A stretch of 64,000 bases of DNA from the NCBI RefSeq assembly GCF_029873635.1, contig NC_080422.1, forward strand, positions 19,186,095 through 19,250,094, read 5' to 3'. The stretch comes from Malania oleifera. Taxonomy: Eukaryota > Streptophyta > Magnoliopsida > Santalales > Ximeniaceae. The translations under genes were made by a program, and so were the position numbers. Under the pieces are notes generated by a model, which ran no database searches, was not told the origin of the DNA, and saw only the letters and a list, made by a program, of their open reading frames with translations. Positions 1 to 11,397 of this stretch are shown here, piece by piece. Position 1 is the stretch's first letter; the number at the start of each line of letters is the position of its first letter.

Positions 1-1591
1 GAAAGTCTAACGAAATTTCAGCAGCATGCCATTTGTAAATAGAAAATTTTCAAAAAATTCATGTACCTGAAATCTGATAGATCCACGCAAACAATTCAAA
101 AATAATCTGCACAATGCAGATGCCATTCAGTTTAAGCATGCAAGAACCTATTTCCACTACCAGGGTGCAATTCACATCACTGCATCAGTCATGCAGGAGG
201 CATTAAAGACAAGTATACATTTCATTAGACAATCAAAATAAACTATCCATTAAATAATATAATAATTTGCAAGCAATGGACAGTGGCATTCAGTTCAAAT
301 AAATTATCAATCAAATATATTTGAAATTTAAGCGAAGGATGGATATATGCATTTATTGCACAAGTCATCCAATAAACAAAATTAGATAAGCATAGCATAA
401 TATATTGCTTATCAGATATATTTTGAAAAAAAAAAAAAAAACAAGGCTGCTCCCCCTTAATTATGCAGCCAAAGAATTTTATATTGAATTAAAAATATTT
501 GGCATAACTAATATTTTCTAATATGGGGATGAGTTTATGAATTCCTTAAATTTATTTTATCATTTGAAAATGATTTATCATTTAAGCTCAATGATGATAT
601 ATATGCAATACTTTGATAAAATTCCTAAACCACAATCTCAACATGATGGAGAAAACATGCTATACTTAAGATTTTCAAATTTATGCATATATAGCATCAA
701 GAATCTTATAGCAATTAAAAACATTTTGTCCATTTGAATAGGATTTATTTAAACAAGCTATAGCCAATATATATATTAACCAATCATAATTATATGTATA
801 TATATTAAGCTTAGATTGGATGTGATCACTAAGACTCATGTATTGGCTATATTTTCTTAGGGTTCTCAATATAACAATATTGTATATTAAAATTTGAACT
901 TTTAAGCACAAATACCATTTAAGCATTCAGAACATTATAACCCCTTAAATATTTTATCATAAAATATTATGAGTATAAAAAGAATTCTTTCAAAGTACAC
1001 CTCATAAGATGGTATGCAATTATAAATAAGTTTCATGATTCAAATGAAATTCAACTCAATATAATAAGCATCATGAATCTGACATGAAATAATCAATGAA
1101 TCAGAAGGAGGATAGATATACCTTTATGTTTTACTCCTTCTTAGACGTGTAAGCTGAAGGTGGCGTTCTCCTCTCTCTCAGATTTTTCAACATTTTTATG
1201 GTTTCCAAAATCCTTAGGACTACTATAAAACATAAAATTTACAAGAATATTAGTAGCCAAGGCACAATACAGTATGCATGACACTCAAATGATATGCATT
1301 AGGTTCAAGTCATGCACTTTCAAATCATTTTCATGTTTGGGAAACTACGCATTAAAAATCATTTTCAATGGGATATGATTTCCTTTGTCGAACCCTTTTC
1401 CAAAACCTCTGATCAACTTATTTTACAAAAATGTTTATTTTTAATTTTTGAACGGTAAAATCTATACAATTAAAAGAGTGGAGGATTTGCAAAGGGTTAA
1501 CCCTCAAAATAGGGATACACTGAAAATGAGTCATTGCAATCTTTATGCAAATAGCGGTTAAGCTTATTGCAACCTCGCCCTAATACCAATT
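1..1591. other. AT-rich DNA, no gene recognised
   Basis: No open frame here resembles a known protein and the longest are only 60-80 codons. The stretch has an A-run near 427-441 and many AT-rich segments. Just before 1592 the sequence reads, on the minus strand, like an initiator-tRNA-Met primer site (ATTGGTATTAGGGC). This stretch could therefore be the leader side of a minus-strand Copia element whose LTR starts at 1592, but no gag or pol coding is visible in support. Confidence 0.5.
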
Positions 1592-1920
1592 GTTAGAATT
1601 TGTATGATCCCAAAAGCGGATGAATTGGGTTTTAAAAATATTTTGGCTAATTTAAACAATTACACCGATTTACCACATATCATATCTCATTCATAATACA
1701 AACGTGTATGTGAATTAATAAAACGATTATTGAAGATATACACGTAGAACATACCTCATTTGAAATAGAGGTGTTCATGCAAATAACTATAACTATAATT
1801 GAGAGCATACACATGAGGAAATTTAAGTGTGAAAATATGAATGAGATAGAGAGAGAGTGATACACAATATTTGTTATCGAGGTTTGGCCAAACCAACCTA
1901 CGTCCCTGCCTTGGGCATAC
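1592..1920 (-). mobile_element. Probable partial Copia LTR
   Basis: The segment begins TGTTAGAATTTG directly beside a PBS-like sequence on the minus strand (1578-1591). It contains a segment around 1877-1918 resembling the 'GTTCGGCCAAACC...CCTACGTCC' block seen in several plant Copia LTRs. It ends where homology to the family A chromovirus LTR begins, near 1921. No second LTR or coding region is present, so the element type rests on terminal motifs alone. Confidence 0.35.
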
Positions 1921-3741
1921 CTGCGAGCCTAATCTGCTCGCTTACCTGGATTACCTGAAAAAATATTAAGGTAATGGGATAAGATGACGCTCAGTAAGAC
2001 GAAATATGTTATTACTAGTGTGTGGCAAATGAGTTACATTACTATGAAAATCTGTTTCTATCTTATCATGTATAACTGAATCTGTAAATACAATACAAAT
2101 AATATAAACCACCACCCTTTTCCATGTTGCTTAACATATATGTACTTTAGGTTTCTATACATAATCTTTAGATATAAATACGTATAATCCCTATTTCAGT
2201 GAAACTGTACATACATAATAATAATTGAAAACTTCCCTGGATGGATAAATGCATGTCATGATTTAACCCTTCATGACAGGGTTGTGGGGCCCGTAGGCAG
2301 AATCTATCTTGGCTGGCCGACCAAGATAAACCACTATACTCTGTTAGTCTGATCAGCCCTCCTTAACCCATATCTGATGGGGAGCATGTCCATTCGTGGG
2401 CTCTATACGATCAACTTACATGCCACGTATTATCTGAATAGGTGGTTGCACTCTACATTGTATATAGCTACGGTACCATGCTCTGTAAACTGTATCTGTA
2501 ATGTCCATCAAGGTCTGATACTATATACTACATCTCTATATACAACTATCTGTTTTACCATGATTTTGTAATAACTGTATTAGCCATGACATTGTGATAA
2601 ACTGTATCTGTATCAACTGTATTTCTGAAATGAATTGTAAAACTGTATGTCATCGTACTGTAAACTGTATAATCATGGTATTCTGTAATTACTATAAAAC
2701 ATATCCACTATCTATATATTCTGTAAAACATAACTCTGAAAAGTACTGTAAAACATATTCTCTGTATGTATATTCTGTAAAACATAACTCTGAAAAATAC
2801 TGTAAAACATATTCTCTGTTTGTATATTCTGTAGAGCAAAATTCTAAAAATATTGTACATCAAGTTTCTATTCCATATCCATATTCTCATGACACACAGT
2901 AGTTTAAAATACCTTAAACATAATATAAAAACTGCATAAATTCCTGCTGTGAATAATAATCTGGTAGAATATATATAATTTTATACTGAAATCATACTCG
3001 TATAGCCTAGCATAGCATATTTCCCTTACCTGATTCCTTCTAAAATCCCCCTACTATGATGGGTCCTACACCCGCAGGGTTCTCCACTCAACACCCTGAA
3101 AACCATATATTCCAGAACAAAATATTACTATTTCTACGTTTACAACATTTCTTACAACTGTTGGAAAGTCAAATTTCAACAAAAAAGACCTTACCTCGAA
3201 TCTGGAATGAAATACAACTTCATCCCACCGACGATCTGCTCTGGCAGACTTGAAGCGAATTTCCCCAGGAGCATCGTGGTGGCCTCAGATCGTCGATACG
3301 GCGACTAACGGGGCCGGAATTGAAGAGAGAAGAGGGAGAGACCGTACGAGAGAGAAAATGAGAGAATTTCACTGAAAAATTATGCATTTAACCCAGATTT
3401 AGGCTATTTATACAGTGGGATTCATTGACGAGCCATGTCACCTCGTCGACGAATCCTGTAGAAAGTTCGTCGATGAACCTGCACCCTCATCGACGAATTT
3501 TAGACTTCCCAAAAATCCTCTCTCGATATCTTCTCATCGACAATATGGGACCTCGTCGACAAGATCAAGAACCCTTGTTGACGAAACCCCCGTGTTCGTC
3601 GACGAGGCCTGGAAAATTTTCTTGGGATTATTACATCCAAAGTGCAATGCTTTCGTCGACGAAGTCGGCTGCCTCATTTTGTTACTATTTCCATTTTCCT
3701 CCCTCTTTATTATTTAAATACCATTATTCTTCGGGTCGTTA

Positions 3742-3743
<2 letters not shown>
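1921..3743 (-). mobile_element. Chromovirus LTR, family A copy 1, truncated
   Basis: This is the reverse-strand counterpart of the LTR at 11398-13350. Shared blocks include the segment at 1921-2010 (match to 12990-13070), the 2220-2420 block and the 3250-3330 block. The LTR start, on the minus strand TGTAACGACCCGAAGAATAA, lies exactly at 3743. About 245 bp of the LTR 3' end is missing compared with the complete copy at 18005-19962. On the minus strand TATAAATA lies at 3412-3405. Upstream of it, at 3420-3665, is a cluster of TCGTCGACGA palindromes (exact at 3443-3452, 3596-3605 and 3653-3662). No internal region is attached. Confidence 0.8.
2692..2850. repeat. 54-bp tandem repeat inside LTR A copy 1
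   Basis: CTGTAAAACATA-type units recur with a period of 54 bp. The short unit starts at 2721 and 2775; the long unit starts at 2746 and 2800. A degenerate unit precedes and another follows. Each 54-bp unit consists of a 25-bp and a 29-bp half that share the same first ten bases. The complete copy at 11398-13350 has only scattered versions of these words in the equivalent place, so this expansion looks copy-specific. Confidence 0.8.

Positions 3744-3744
<1 letters not shown>

Positions 3745-3803
<59 letters not shown>
3745..3803 (+). repeat. (TC)n microsatellite
   Basis: About 29 uninterrupted TC units. The same repeat occurs at the same place in the second family B LTR (23354-23409), where it lies 37 bp after the TATA box, within the presumed start of the transcribed region. 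Confidence 0.95.
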
Positions 3804-3806
<3 letters not shown>

Positions 3807-3954
3807 ATTTTCACCTGGTTTAAGCCCGAATCAAAGGATAAATGGCATCTCGAGATCTCGACGTCGATTCTCCCCGGTTTAACTAGAGCGATTTTACTGT
3901 TTAGGCGTCCTAGGCACCACTCCAAAGTTAGGATAAGGAAGATGAATTACATCA

Positions 3955-3959
<5 letters not shown>

Positions 3960-3991
<32 letters not shown>
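3960..3991 (+). repeat. (TA)n microsatellite in LTR B copy 1
   Basis: Sixteen TA units. The equivalent position in the other copy (about 23568) holds a T-run followed by an A-run. Confidence 0.9.
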
Positions 3992-3992
<1 letters not shown>

Positions 3993-4461
3993 TACAACCA
4001 GTTATTGGGAGTATGTGGGCCTAGGAATGTTAAAATGGTTATAACTCTGGGGGTTCAGCTGATTAAACTGAAGTATATGAATACAGGGTTTTGTGTAAAT
4101 GCCGCAGGCATTGTTTTAGGATCCCTGTAGGTATTTCTTTAGGAATTAGGTAAGAGGATAGATTACGTCAAGTAATTTTAGAAAATTTACCAGTTAAAAT
4201 GCAGTATTTGATTACAGAAATTATATGTATGGTTTTTTTTTTGGATAATCAGGTATACGGAAATGGTGTTTATAAATTAATGTGTATTTTTGAAAAATCA
4301 GGTGTTTGAGTTGAGTAAACCCTAGATGTTGATTTAATATTATTTTTTTGCAAAATATATTTTTCCTAGGCAGTTAGTATATTATAGAGTAATACTCACT
4401 TGTGTGGCATGAATATGAATATTTTACGGTATATATAAGCTGGCCAGATTATTTTATCAAT

Positions 4462-4479
4462 ATACAAAACAAGTACGGT
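4462..4479. repeat. Target-site duplication of the RTE LINE (left copy)
   Basis: Matches 7430-7447 with two C/T differences. The empty site is preserved in the other family B LTR at about 24053-24070. Confidence 0.88.
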
Positions 4480-4486
4480 GTCAAAT

Positions 4487-5235
4487 ATGCGAGGGTTCCT
4501 GCCTCATTCTGGACGTGGGCAAGTAAAAACATTAGTTCAGGAAACTAGGATTAGATTAGCAACTTGGAATGTAGGGACACTTACGGGTAAAAGCATGAAA
4601 ATTGTGGATACAATGATTAGAAGAAGAATTAATATAATTTGTCTTCAAGAAATTAAGTGGGTGGGGGAGAAAGCTAAAGAAATCGATAAATCAGGATTTA
4701 AACTTTGGTACACTGGAAAAGAAAAACATAAGAATAGAGTAGGCATTATTATAGACAAAAACTTAAAAGATAGCATTGTGGATGTAATTAGAGTAAGGGA
4801 TAGAATTATAAAAATCAAGATGGTATTAGGAAAAGAGATAATATATTTCATTAGTGCTTATGCTCCTCAAGTTGGCTTAGCAAAAAATCTTAAGAGACAA
4901 TTTTGGGAAGATATGGATAGTATTATATAAGGCATACCAGGGATTAAGAAAATATTTATAGGAGGAGATCTGAATGGACACGTTGGAAGAGATAATAAAA
5001 ATTATGAGAGGATACATAGAGGATATGGATATGGAGACAAAAATGAGTCAGGGGAGATGATCTTAGACTTTGCTATGTCATATGATTTTAGTATAATGAA
5101 TACTTGCTTTAAGAAGAGAGAATAACACTTAATAACCTTTAAAGGTGGACAAAATAGAAGTCAAATAATTTTTTTTTTTTTTAACTAGGAGGGTAGATCG
5201 TTTATCATGCAAGGATTGTAAAGTTATTCCAGGTG
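4487..5235 (+). pseudogene. RTE LINE endonuclease region (APE-type), broken
   Basis: The frame opens at ATG 4487 and reads into motifs of the exonuclease-endonuclease-phosphatase fold: 'LATWNVGTLTGKS' (around 4555-4595) with the catalytic-region Asn, 'IICLQEIKW' with the metal-binding Glu (around 4634-4660), 'SAYAPQVG' (around 4850-4875) and, after the stop at 4927, 'FIGGDLNGHVG' (around 4950-4985). This enzyme nicks target DNA to prime reverse transcription. Stops at 4927 (TAA for an expected Gln) and in 5120-5127 break it. A long T-run at 5169-5182 has shifted the frame. The family is clear and the copy is dead. Confidence 0.88.
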
Positions 5236-5249
5236 AAAGCCTAACCACA

Positions 5250-7394
5250 CAACATAGAGTCTTTGTGTTATTTTTATGTATTAAAAAATGGAAGAAAAAA
5301 AATAAAATAAACCAGCGTAGGAGAACTAGATGGTGGAACCTAAAAGGAGAAACTATAATAAAATTTAAAGATAAAATGATCAAAGATGGGGATTGGACCT
5401 TAGAGGATGGGATAGATACAAATACTCTGTGGAATATATTAGCTAGTTCTATTAAAAAGATAGCAAAAGAGATTTTAGGTGAATCAAGGGGAAGATTCTC
5501 GAATAGCAAAGAAAGTTGGTGGTGGGATAAAGATGTACAAAAAATCATAAAGACAAAAAGAATTTAGTATAAAACGTGACAAAAATGTAGAAATATAGAT
5601 AACTTGGAAAAATATAAGGAGGCAAGAAAAGATGCAAAAAGGGCTGTTAGTAAAGCTAAATATAGATCATTTAATAGTTTGTATGATAGATTAGGTACAA
5701 AAGAAGGGGAAAGAGATATATTTAAACTTGCTAAAGCTAGAGAAAGGAAGAGCAAGGACTTACGAAATGTAAAATGCATAAAAAGTGAGGATGATATTGT
5801 CTTGGTTAAGGATGAAGATATTAAAGAAAGATGGCGAAGTTACTTTAATAGTTGTTTAACGAAAACCAAATATAAGGCTTAAATTTAGAGTTGTCAAATG
5901 AGGAAAAGACTAAAAATATAAGATTTATTCACAAAATTAGAGTTAACGAAGTTAAGTTTGCACTAAAAAAGATGAAAAATGGGAAAGCTATGGGACTAAA
6001 TAACATCCCAATTGAAGTTTGGAAATGCTTGAGTGATAACGGAATTATATCGTTAACTAATTTATTTAATGCAATTGTAAGAACTAAGAAAATGCCAGAT
6101 GAATGGAGGAAAAGCACTTTAATACTTATATATAAAAATAAAGGAGAAATTCAAAATTGTAATAACTATCATGGAATTAAACTTATGAGTCATACGATGA
6201 AACTATGGGAAAGAGTTGTTGAACAAAGATTAAGGTTAGAAATGAAGCTCTCAGAAAATCAATTTGGTTTTATGCCTGGGAGATCTACCACAAAAGTTAT
6301 ATATCTTTTAAGAAGATTAATGGAAAAGTTTAGGGAAAAGAAGAGGACTTGCATATGATATTTATTGACCTTGAGAAAGCATATGATAGGATACCTAGGG
6401 AAGTTCTATGGTGGGATTTAGAAAAAAAGGGTATATGTTGTAGGTATACCGATTTCATTAAGGATATGTACGATGGAGTAATGACTTGTGTAAAGACTAT
6501 AGATAGAGAAACTAGAGAATTTCCAATTACCATAGGTGTACATCAAGGATCTGCTTTGAGTCCTTATCTTTTTACTTTAGTGGTGGACCAATTGACTAAG
6601 AGTATTCAAATGTATGTTGTTTGCAGATGATATTGTATTAATTGACGAAAGTAGAGATGGAGTAGAGGCTGAGTTAGAATTATGGAGAGAAGCTTTGGAA
6701 TCTAGAGGCTTTAGGATAAGTAGAAATAAAACAGAATATATGGAATGTAATTTTAGTAATGATAAGAGGAATATTGGAGACAAAGTTAAACTTGATGATG
6801 AAGAAATAAATAACACTTGTAGATTTCGATACCTTGGATCTATTATGCAAGCTGAAGAAGAAATTGAAGATGATGTAATGCATAGAGTTAAAGCAGGTTG
6901 GATAAAATGGAGAAGTGCTTCAAGTGTGCTTTGTGGTCGTAGAATACCCTTAAAATTGAAAAGGGAAGTTTTATAAGACAGCTATAAGACCAGCTATGCT
7001 ATATGGGTCAAAATGTTGGGCGACGAAGAAACATAATATCCAAAAAGTAAAAGTTGCCGAGATGAGGATGCTTAGATGGATGAGTAGTATAACATTGAAA
7101 GATAAATTAAGGAATAAACATATACGTGGTAAGTTAGGTGTAGCTCCTATAGAAGATAAGATAAGGGAAGGACAACTCAGATGGTATGGACACTTGCAAC
7201 GTAGGCCTTATAGTGCACCTTTGAGGAAGAGTGACTTAGTTACTGTGGGGGGCAGTAGAAGGGGTAGGGGTAGACCTAAAATAACTTGGGAGGAGATAGT
7301 GAGTAAGGATTTAATATCCTTGAATCTATCAAAAGAAATGGTTCATGATCGCATAAATTGGCAGAAAAGGATTCATATAGCCGACCCCACTTAA
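5250..7394 (+). pseudogene. RTE LINE reverse transcriptase region, broken
   Basis: Consecutive frame pieces at 5265-5567, 5604-5882, 5891-6358, 6349-6630, 6614-6976 and 6996-7394 spell one RTE reverse transcriptase. Visible motifs are 'NGKAMGLNNIPIEVWK' (finger region), 'NQFGFMPGRSTT', 'FIDLEKAYDRIPR' with a catalytic Asp, 'GVHQGSALSPYLF', and 'LFADDIVLI' with the Asp pair (around 6617-6645). The C-terminal thumb follows, with 'RMLRWM' and 'GRPKITWEEIV'. At least five frame changes or stops separate the pieces. A second, shorter copy at 53760-55411 is close in sequence, so both come from one subfamily. Confidence 0.9.
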
Positions 7395-8190
7395 TGGGAC
7401 TAAGGCTTGGTTTTGTAGTTGTTGTTGTTACACAAAACAAGTATGGTTTGATAATGATTTTCAGCAATTTCTATAAACATTATAGAAATTATGATATTGT
7501 TCATTATAATATGATAGTTCAACCGGCCCACAGTGTTGTGACAGTTCAGTCGGCCTAGTGTCGTGACAGTTTAGCCGACTTTATGTCGTGATTAGTTATG
7601 ATATAACAGTTTATTCAGAAATTATGATATGACAATTTTTACATAAAAATTTGAAAATGAGATATGTTATAGTTATATTATGTATTATATAGTAGCACAA
7701 CCCTGATGGATTAGTTTAGATTCAGATCATGGTACCGTAGCTATTATTTTAGATTAGTGTCACCACACGTCTTAGATAGAGTGTTGGTATTTGGTAGACG
7801 ATTGGGCCTTTGAAGAGTAGTATATCCCTTCTGGTAGTCCGAATCAGGTTGGGGTGGCCAATCGTGCTTACAAACAAGTCAGTTTTGGCTTAGCGTGGTA
7901 GGCCAGTCATTACTAAGTCCCGCCTATGGGTTGCACAACCCAATCATGTGGGGGTAATACATGATATCTGTTAGCTATCCATCCAAGGAAAAATTTCAGT
8001 ATTATACAGATATAGTAGATGATTTACATGTATATAGAAATTTATTCTACCAGAGTAAGTTTTTGATGAAAAACATGATTTTACCAGACTTATATAAATA
8101 TGAATACAGATTCACATGATTTATCAGTTATAGTTAATTATGTTACAATTAATTATTTACAAGATATGTTTTTTTGTAAAAGAAGTGGCA

Positions 8191-11119
8191 GAGAATGAAT
8201 CGAAACTTGACAGTACTCTGGTCGTATGAGAATTTTCAGAAGTTTTTCCAGAAGAGCTGCCAAGGTTACCTCCTGAACGCGAGGTAGATTTTCCTATAGA
8301 TTTACCTCCAGGGACGGCATCGATTTCTAAGGTTACTTATCATATGGCTCCCGCTGAATTAGGAGAATTGAAGAATCAGTTGTAACACTTGCTGAACAGG
8401 GGATTTATACGACCCAGTGTATCGTCATGGGGAGCTCTAGTGTTATTTGTAAAGAAGAAAGACGGAACCATAAGGATGTGTATTGATTATAGGGAGATAA
8501 ATAAGGTTACTATCAAGAACAAGTATCCTCTACCCCGTATTGACGATTTGTTTGATCAGCTCCAGGGTACATGAATATATTCCAAGATCAACCTCAGATC
8601 AGGTTATCATCAGGTAAGGGTAAAAGCAGAGGATGTAGCAAAGACAGCTTTCAGGACCAGGTATGGGCACTACAAATTCCTCGTTATGCCGTTTGGTTTG
8701 ACGAATGCCCCAACTATGTTTATGAATTTAATGAATAGAGTCTTTCACCAGTATCTAGACCAGTTTGTGGTGGTTTTTATTGATGATATACTGGTGTACT
8801 CGAGGAGTTTTGAGGATCATGAGGTGCATTTGAGGCAGGTACTGCAGACACTCAAGGAAGAGAAACTCTATGCCAAGTTTAGAAAGTGTGAATTATGGCT
8901 TGAGAAGGTTGCATTTTTAGGCCATGAAATCTCAGGAGATGGTATATCAGTGGATTCCAGCAAGATTTATGCGGTAGTGAATTAGGCCAGGCCGAGGAAC
9001 GTGCAGGAAGTTAGGAGTTTCTTAGGACTGGCAGGTTATTACCGTTGTTTTGTTGAGGGGTTTTCAGCTTTATCAGGACCTCTTACGCGTTTGACCAAGA
9101 AGAATGTCAGGTTTGTGTGGGATGAAGAATGCGAGCAGAGCATCCAGGAATTAAAGTAACGACTCGTCACTACACCAGTACTAACGATTCCATCGGGAGG
9201 TGATGGTTATGTTATCTACAGTGACGTGTCTTTGAAAAGGCTTGGTTGTGTGCTGATGCAGCATGGTAGGGTGGTGGCGTATGCTTCTAGACAGTTGAAA
9301 GAATATGAAAAGAAATACCCTACTCATGATCTAGAATTGGCTGCAGTCGTACATGCACTGAAGATCTGGAGACATTACTTATATGGTGAGAAATGTGAAA
9401 TATTTTCTGATCACAAGAGCCTAAAGTACATCTTTACACAAAAAGAGTTGAATATGCGTCAAAGGAGGTGGTTAGAACTCCTTAAGGATTACGACTGCAC
9501 CATCAGTTACCACCCAAGTAAAGCAAATTTGGTAGCTGATGCACTAAGCCGTAAATCAGAAGATACAGTACAGCTAGCCGCAACAATTCAGCACCCGATT
9601 CAAATGGACTTGGAAAGGCTCGGTATGGAATTAGTGAAGGATGATCCTTAGGTGCTTATTACCAGTTTAGTGATATAGCCTACACTGTATGAGATAATTA
9701 AAGCTGCTTAAAGAGATTATCCAGAGTTAGTGGAGGTGCTTGCCAGAATACAAGATGGTCGGGGAGAGGAATTCAGTATTGCCGATGATGAGGCCCTCAA
9801 ATTTCGCACCATATTGTATGTGCCTATGGATGTCAGCATCAGAAGAATGATTCTAGAAAAGGCACACAAATCTCTATACACTATTCATCCTGGTAGTACG
9901 AAAATGTATAGGGATCTGTGGGAGTATTTCTGGTGGAGTGGCATGAAGAGGGAAACAGCAGAGTTTGTGCAGCAATGTTTGACGTGCCAGAAGGTTAAGG
10001 CTTAGCACCAGAGGTCGGCTGGTCAATTGCAGCCACTTTTCATTCCTGAGTGGAAGTGGGATCACGTATCCACGGATTTTGTTACTAGGCTGCCGCCAGT
10101 GCCGCATGGTCAGAATGCCATTTGGGTGGTGGTTGATAGGTTGACGAAGACAGCGCACTTTCTGCCCATTAAAGTCAGCTACCCTATGAACAGGTTAGCA
10201 AAGATTTACATATAGGAGATTGTTCGACCCCATGCAGTGCTAGTATCCATAGTCTCGGACTGTGATCCACGTTTCACATCGTGGTTTTAGAGAAGTTTAC
10301 AATAGGCACTAGGGACTCAGCTAGCATTCAGCACCACTTTCCATCCTCAGACTGATGGTCAGACTGAAAGAACAATCCAGGTATTAGAAGATATGCTTCG
10401 TTCCTGTGTACTAGACTTTGGAGGTAGCTGGATTCAGTTTTTCCTGCTAGTTGAATTTGCTTATAATAACAGTTATCAAACTAGCATCGACATGGCACCC
10501 TACGAGGCATTATATGGTAGGAGATTCCGATCTCCTCTTTTCTAGGATGAAGTAGGTGAGAGGCAAGTTTTGGGTCCAGAGATAATTCAGCAAGCGTGTG
10601 ATAAAGTCTGACTTATTCGAGACAAGATTAGTGCAGCGTAGAGTCGGTAGAAAAGCTACGCGAATACTTGCCACCGAGAACTGAAATTTGAAGTGGGTTA
10701 TCATGTATTTTTGAGAATAACTCCATTGAAGGGAATCTTGAGATTTGGGAAAAAAAAGTAAGTTAAGCCCTAGGTTTATTGGCTCATTTGAGATACTTGA
10801 GAAGATTGGGTTAGTAGCCTATGGGTTAGCTTTACTGCCATCTTTATTTCGAATTCATGACGTATTTTATGTTTCCGTGCTAAGAAAATATGTCCCAAAT
10901 CCTTCCCTTATCATCAGCCATGCAAAACTGGAAGTCAATGAGGCTTTAGCATATGAAGAAGCTCCAGTACAAATTTTAGATAGAAAAGAACAGGAATTGC
11001 ACAATAAAAAGATACCCCTAGTAAAAGTCCCGTGGAGGAATCACGCAATTGAGGAAGCCTCATGGGAGCTCGAAGATGAGATCAGACGGAAGTATCCCCA
11101 CTTGATTGAAAAGTTATAA
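8191..11119 (+). pseudogene. Chromovirus pol remnant (RT, RNase H, integrase, chromodomain)
   Basis: One frame (codons starting at positions such as 8191 and 8389) runs to about 10750 with no shift, only stops. Domains in order: RT with '[17 protein letters not shown]' (8450-8500), '[17 protein letters not shown]' (8665-8715) and the catalytic '[11 protein letters not shown]' (8770-8805); RNase H with 'IYSDVS' and '[12 protein letters not shown]' (9215-9360); integrase zinc-binding 'HPGS...CLTCQKVKA' (9890-10005) and core 'HVSTDFVTRLPP' and 'FHPQTDGQTERT' (10060-10375). A chromodomain follows, ending 'WRNHAIEEASWELEDE'. A run of eight A at 10750-10757 shifts the frame before the last 124 codons. 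I count sixteen in-frame stops. The RNase H Asp of the usual 'DAS' is retained as 'SDVS'. Confidence 0.9.
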
Positions 11120-11397
11120 TGACAATGTAAATGTTAGGATAATAATTTTATTTTGTTGAGTCCAGTATAATTGCAATGTAGAGCATAGGTTAGGTAGTAT
11201 TTTGGTTTTGGGGGAAATTTTATTTTATAGTTGTAATCTCCCTGGACTACCCATGTAACCACGGTATTCCTCCATCATAAGTGAGGGCAAGTAATAAAAT
11301 AAGTAGACAATTTGCCTTTATGGAATGATAGAAGGTAATACAAATAGTAAATACAGATAGTAAATTTCAAGGACGAAATTTTATAAGGAGGGGAGAA
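11120..11397 (+). other. Chromovirus 3' untranslated region with polypurine tract
   Basis: The stretch between the pol stop and the 3' LTR is non-coding. It ends in a purine-rich tract (AAGGAGGGGAGAA) directly before TGTAACAACC, the expected primer for plus-strand DNA synthesis. The same layout, AAGAGGGGAGGA before TGTAGAGACC, is found at 23101-23112. Confidence 0.8.

Larger units (their letters stand above)
4480..7428 (+). mobile_element. RTE-type LINE, nearly full length, decayed
   Basis: A non-LTR retrotransposon with an N-terminal APE-type endonuclease, a reverse transcriptase and the RTE-type 3' end GGACTAAGGCTTGGTTTTG followed by short GTT repeats instead of poly-A. Flanking copies of TA(T/C)ACAAAACAAGTA(C/T)GGT at 4462-4479 and 7430-7447 form an approximately 18-bp target-site duplication with two C/T differences. 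The target is the family B LTR. At about 2.95 kb it is close to the full length of plant RTE elements. The reading frame is broken by stops and shifts, so the copy cannot move by itself. Confidence 0.92.
3744..8172 (+). mobile_element. Chromovirus LTR, family B copy 1, truncated, split by a LINE
   Basis: 3804-4479 and 7430-8172 align in order with 23410-24790 of the LTR at 23113-25277. The left end lies in the CT repeat, so about 240 bp with the TATA region is missing. The right end at about 8172 falls some 480 bp short of the LTR end and joins pol sequence of another element. The RTE LINE at 4480-7428 splits this LTR after the sequence ACAAAACAAGTACGGT. The uninterrupted copy shows the same site intact at 24055-24070, which proves insertion. 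Confidence 0.8.

Noticed and set aside
2692..2850. CRISPR-like spaced repeats
   Set aside because: Units are directly tandem with no unique spacers, and the genome is a plant.
3425..4130. Overlapping open frames of 132 and 162 codons with Ser-Leu repeats
   Set aside because: They translate a (TC)n run and LTR sequence across two different LTRs.
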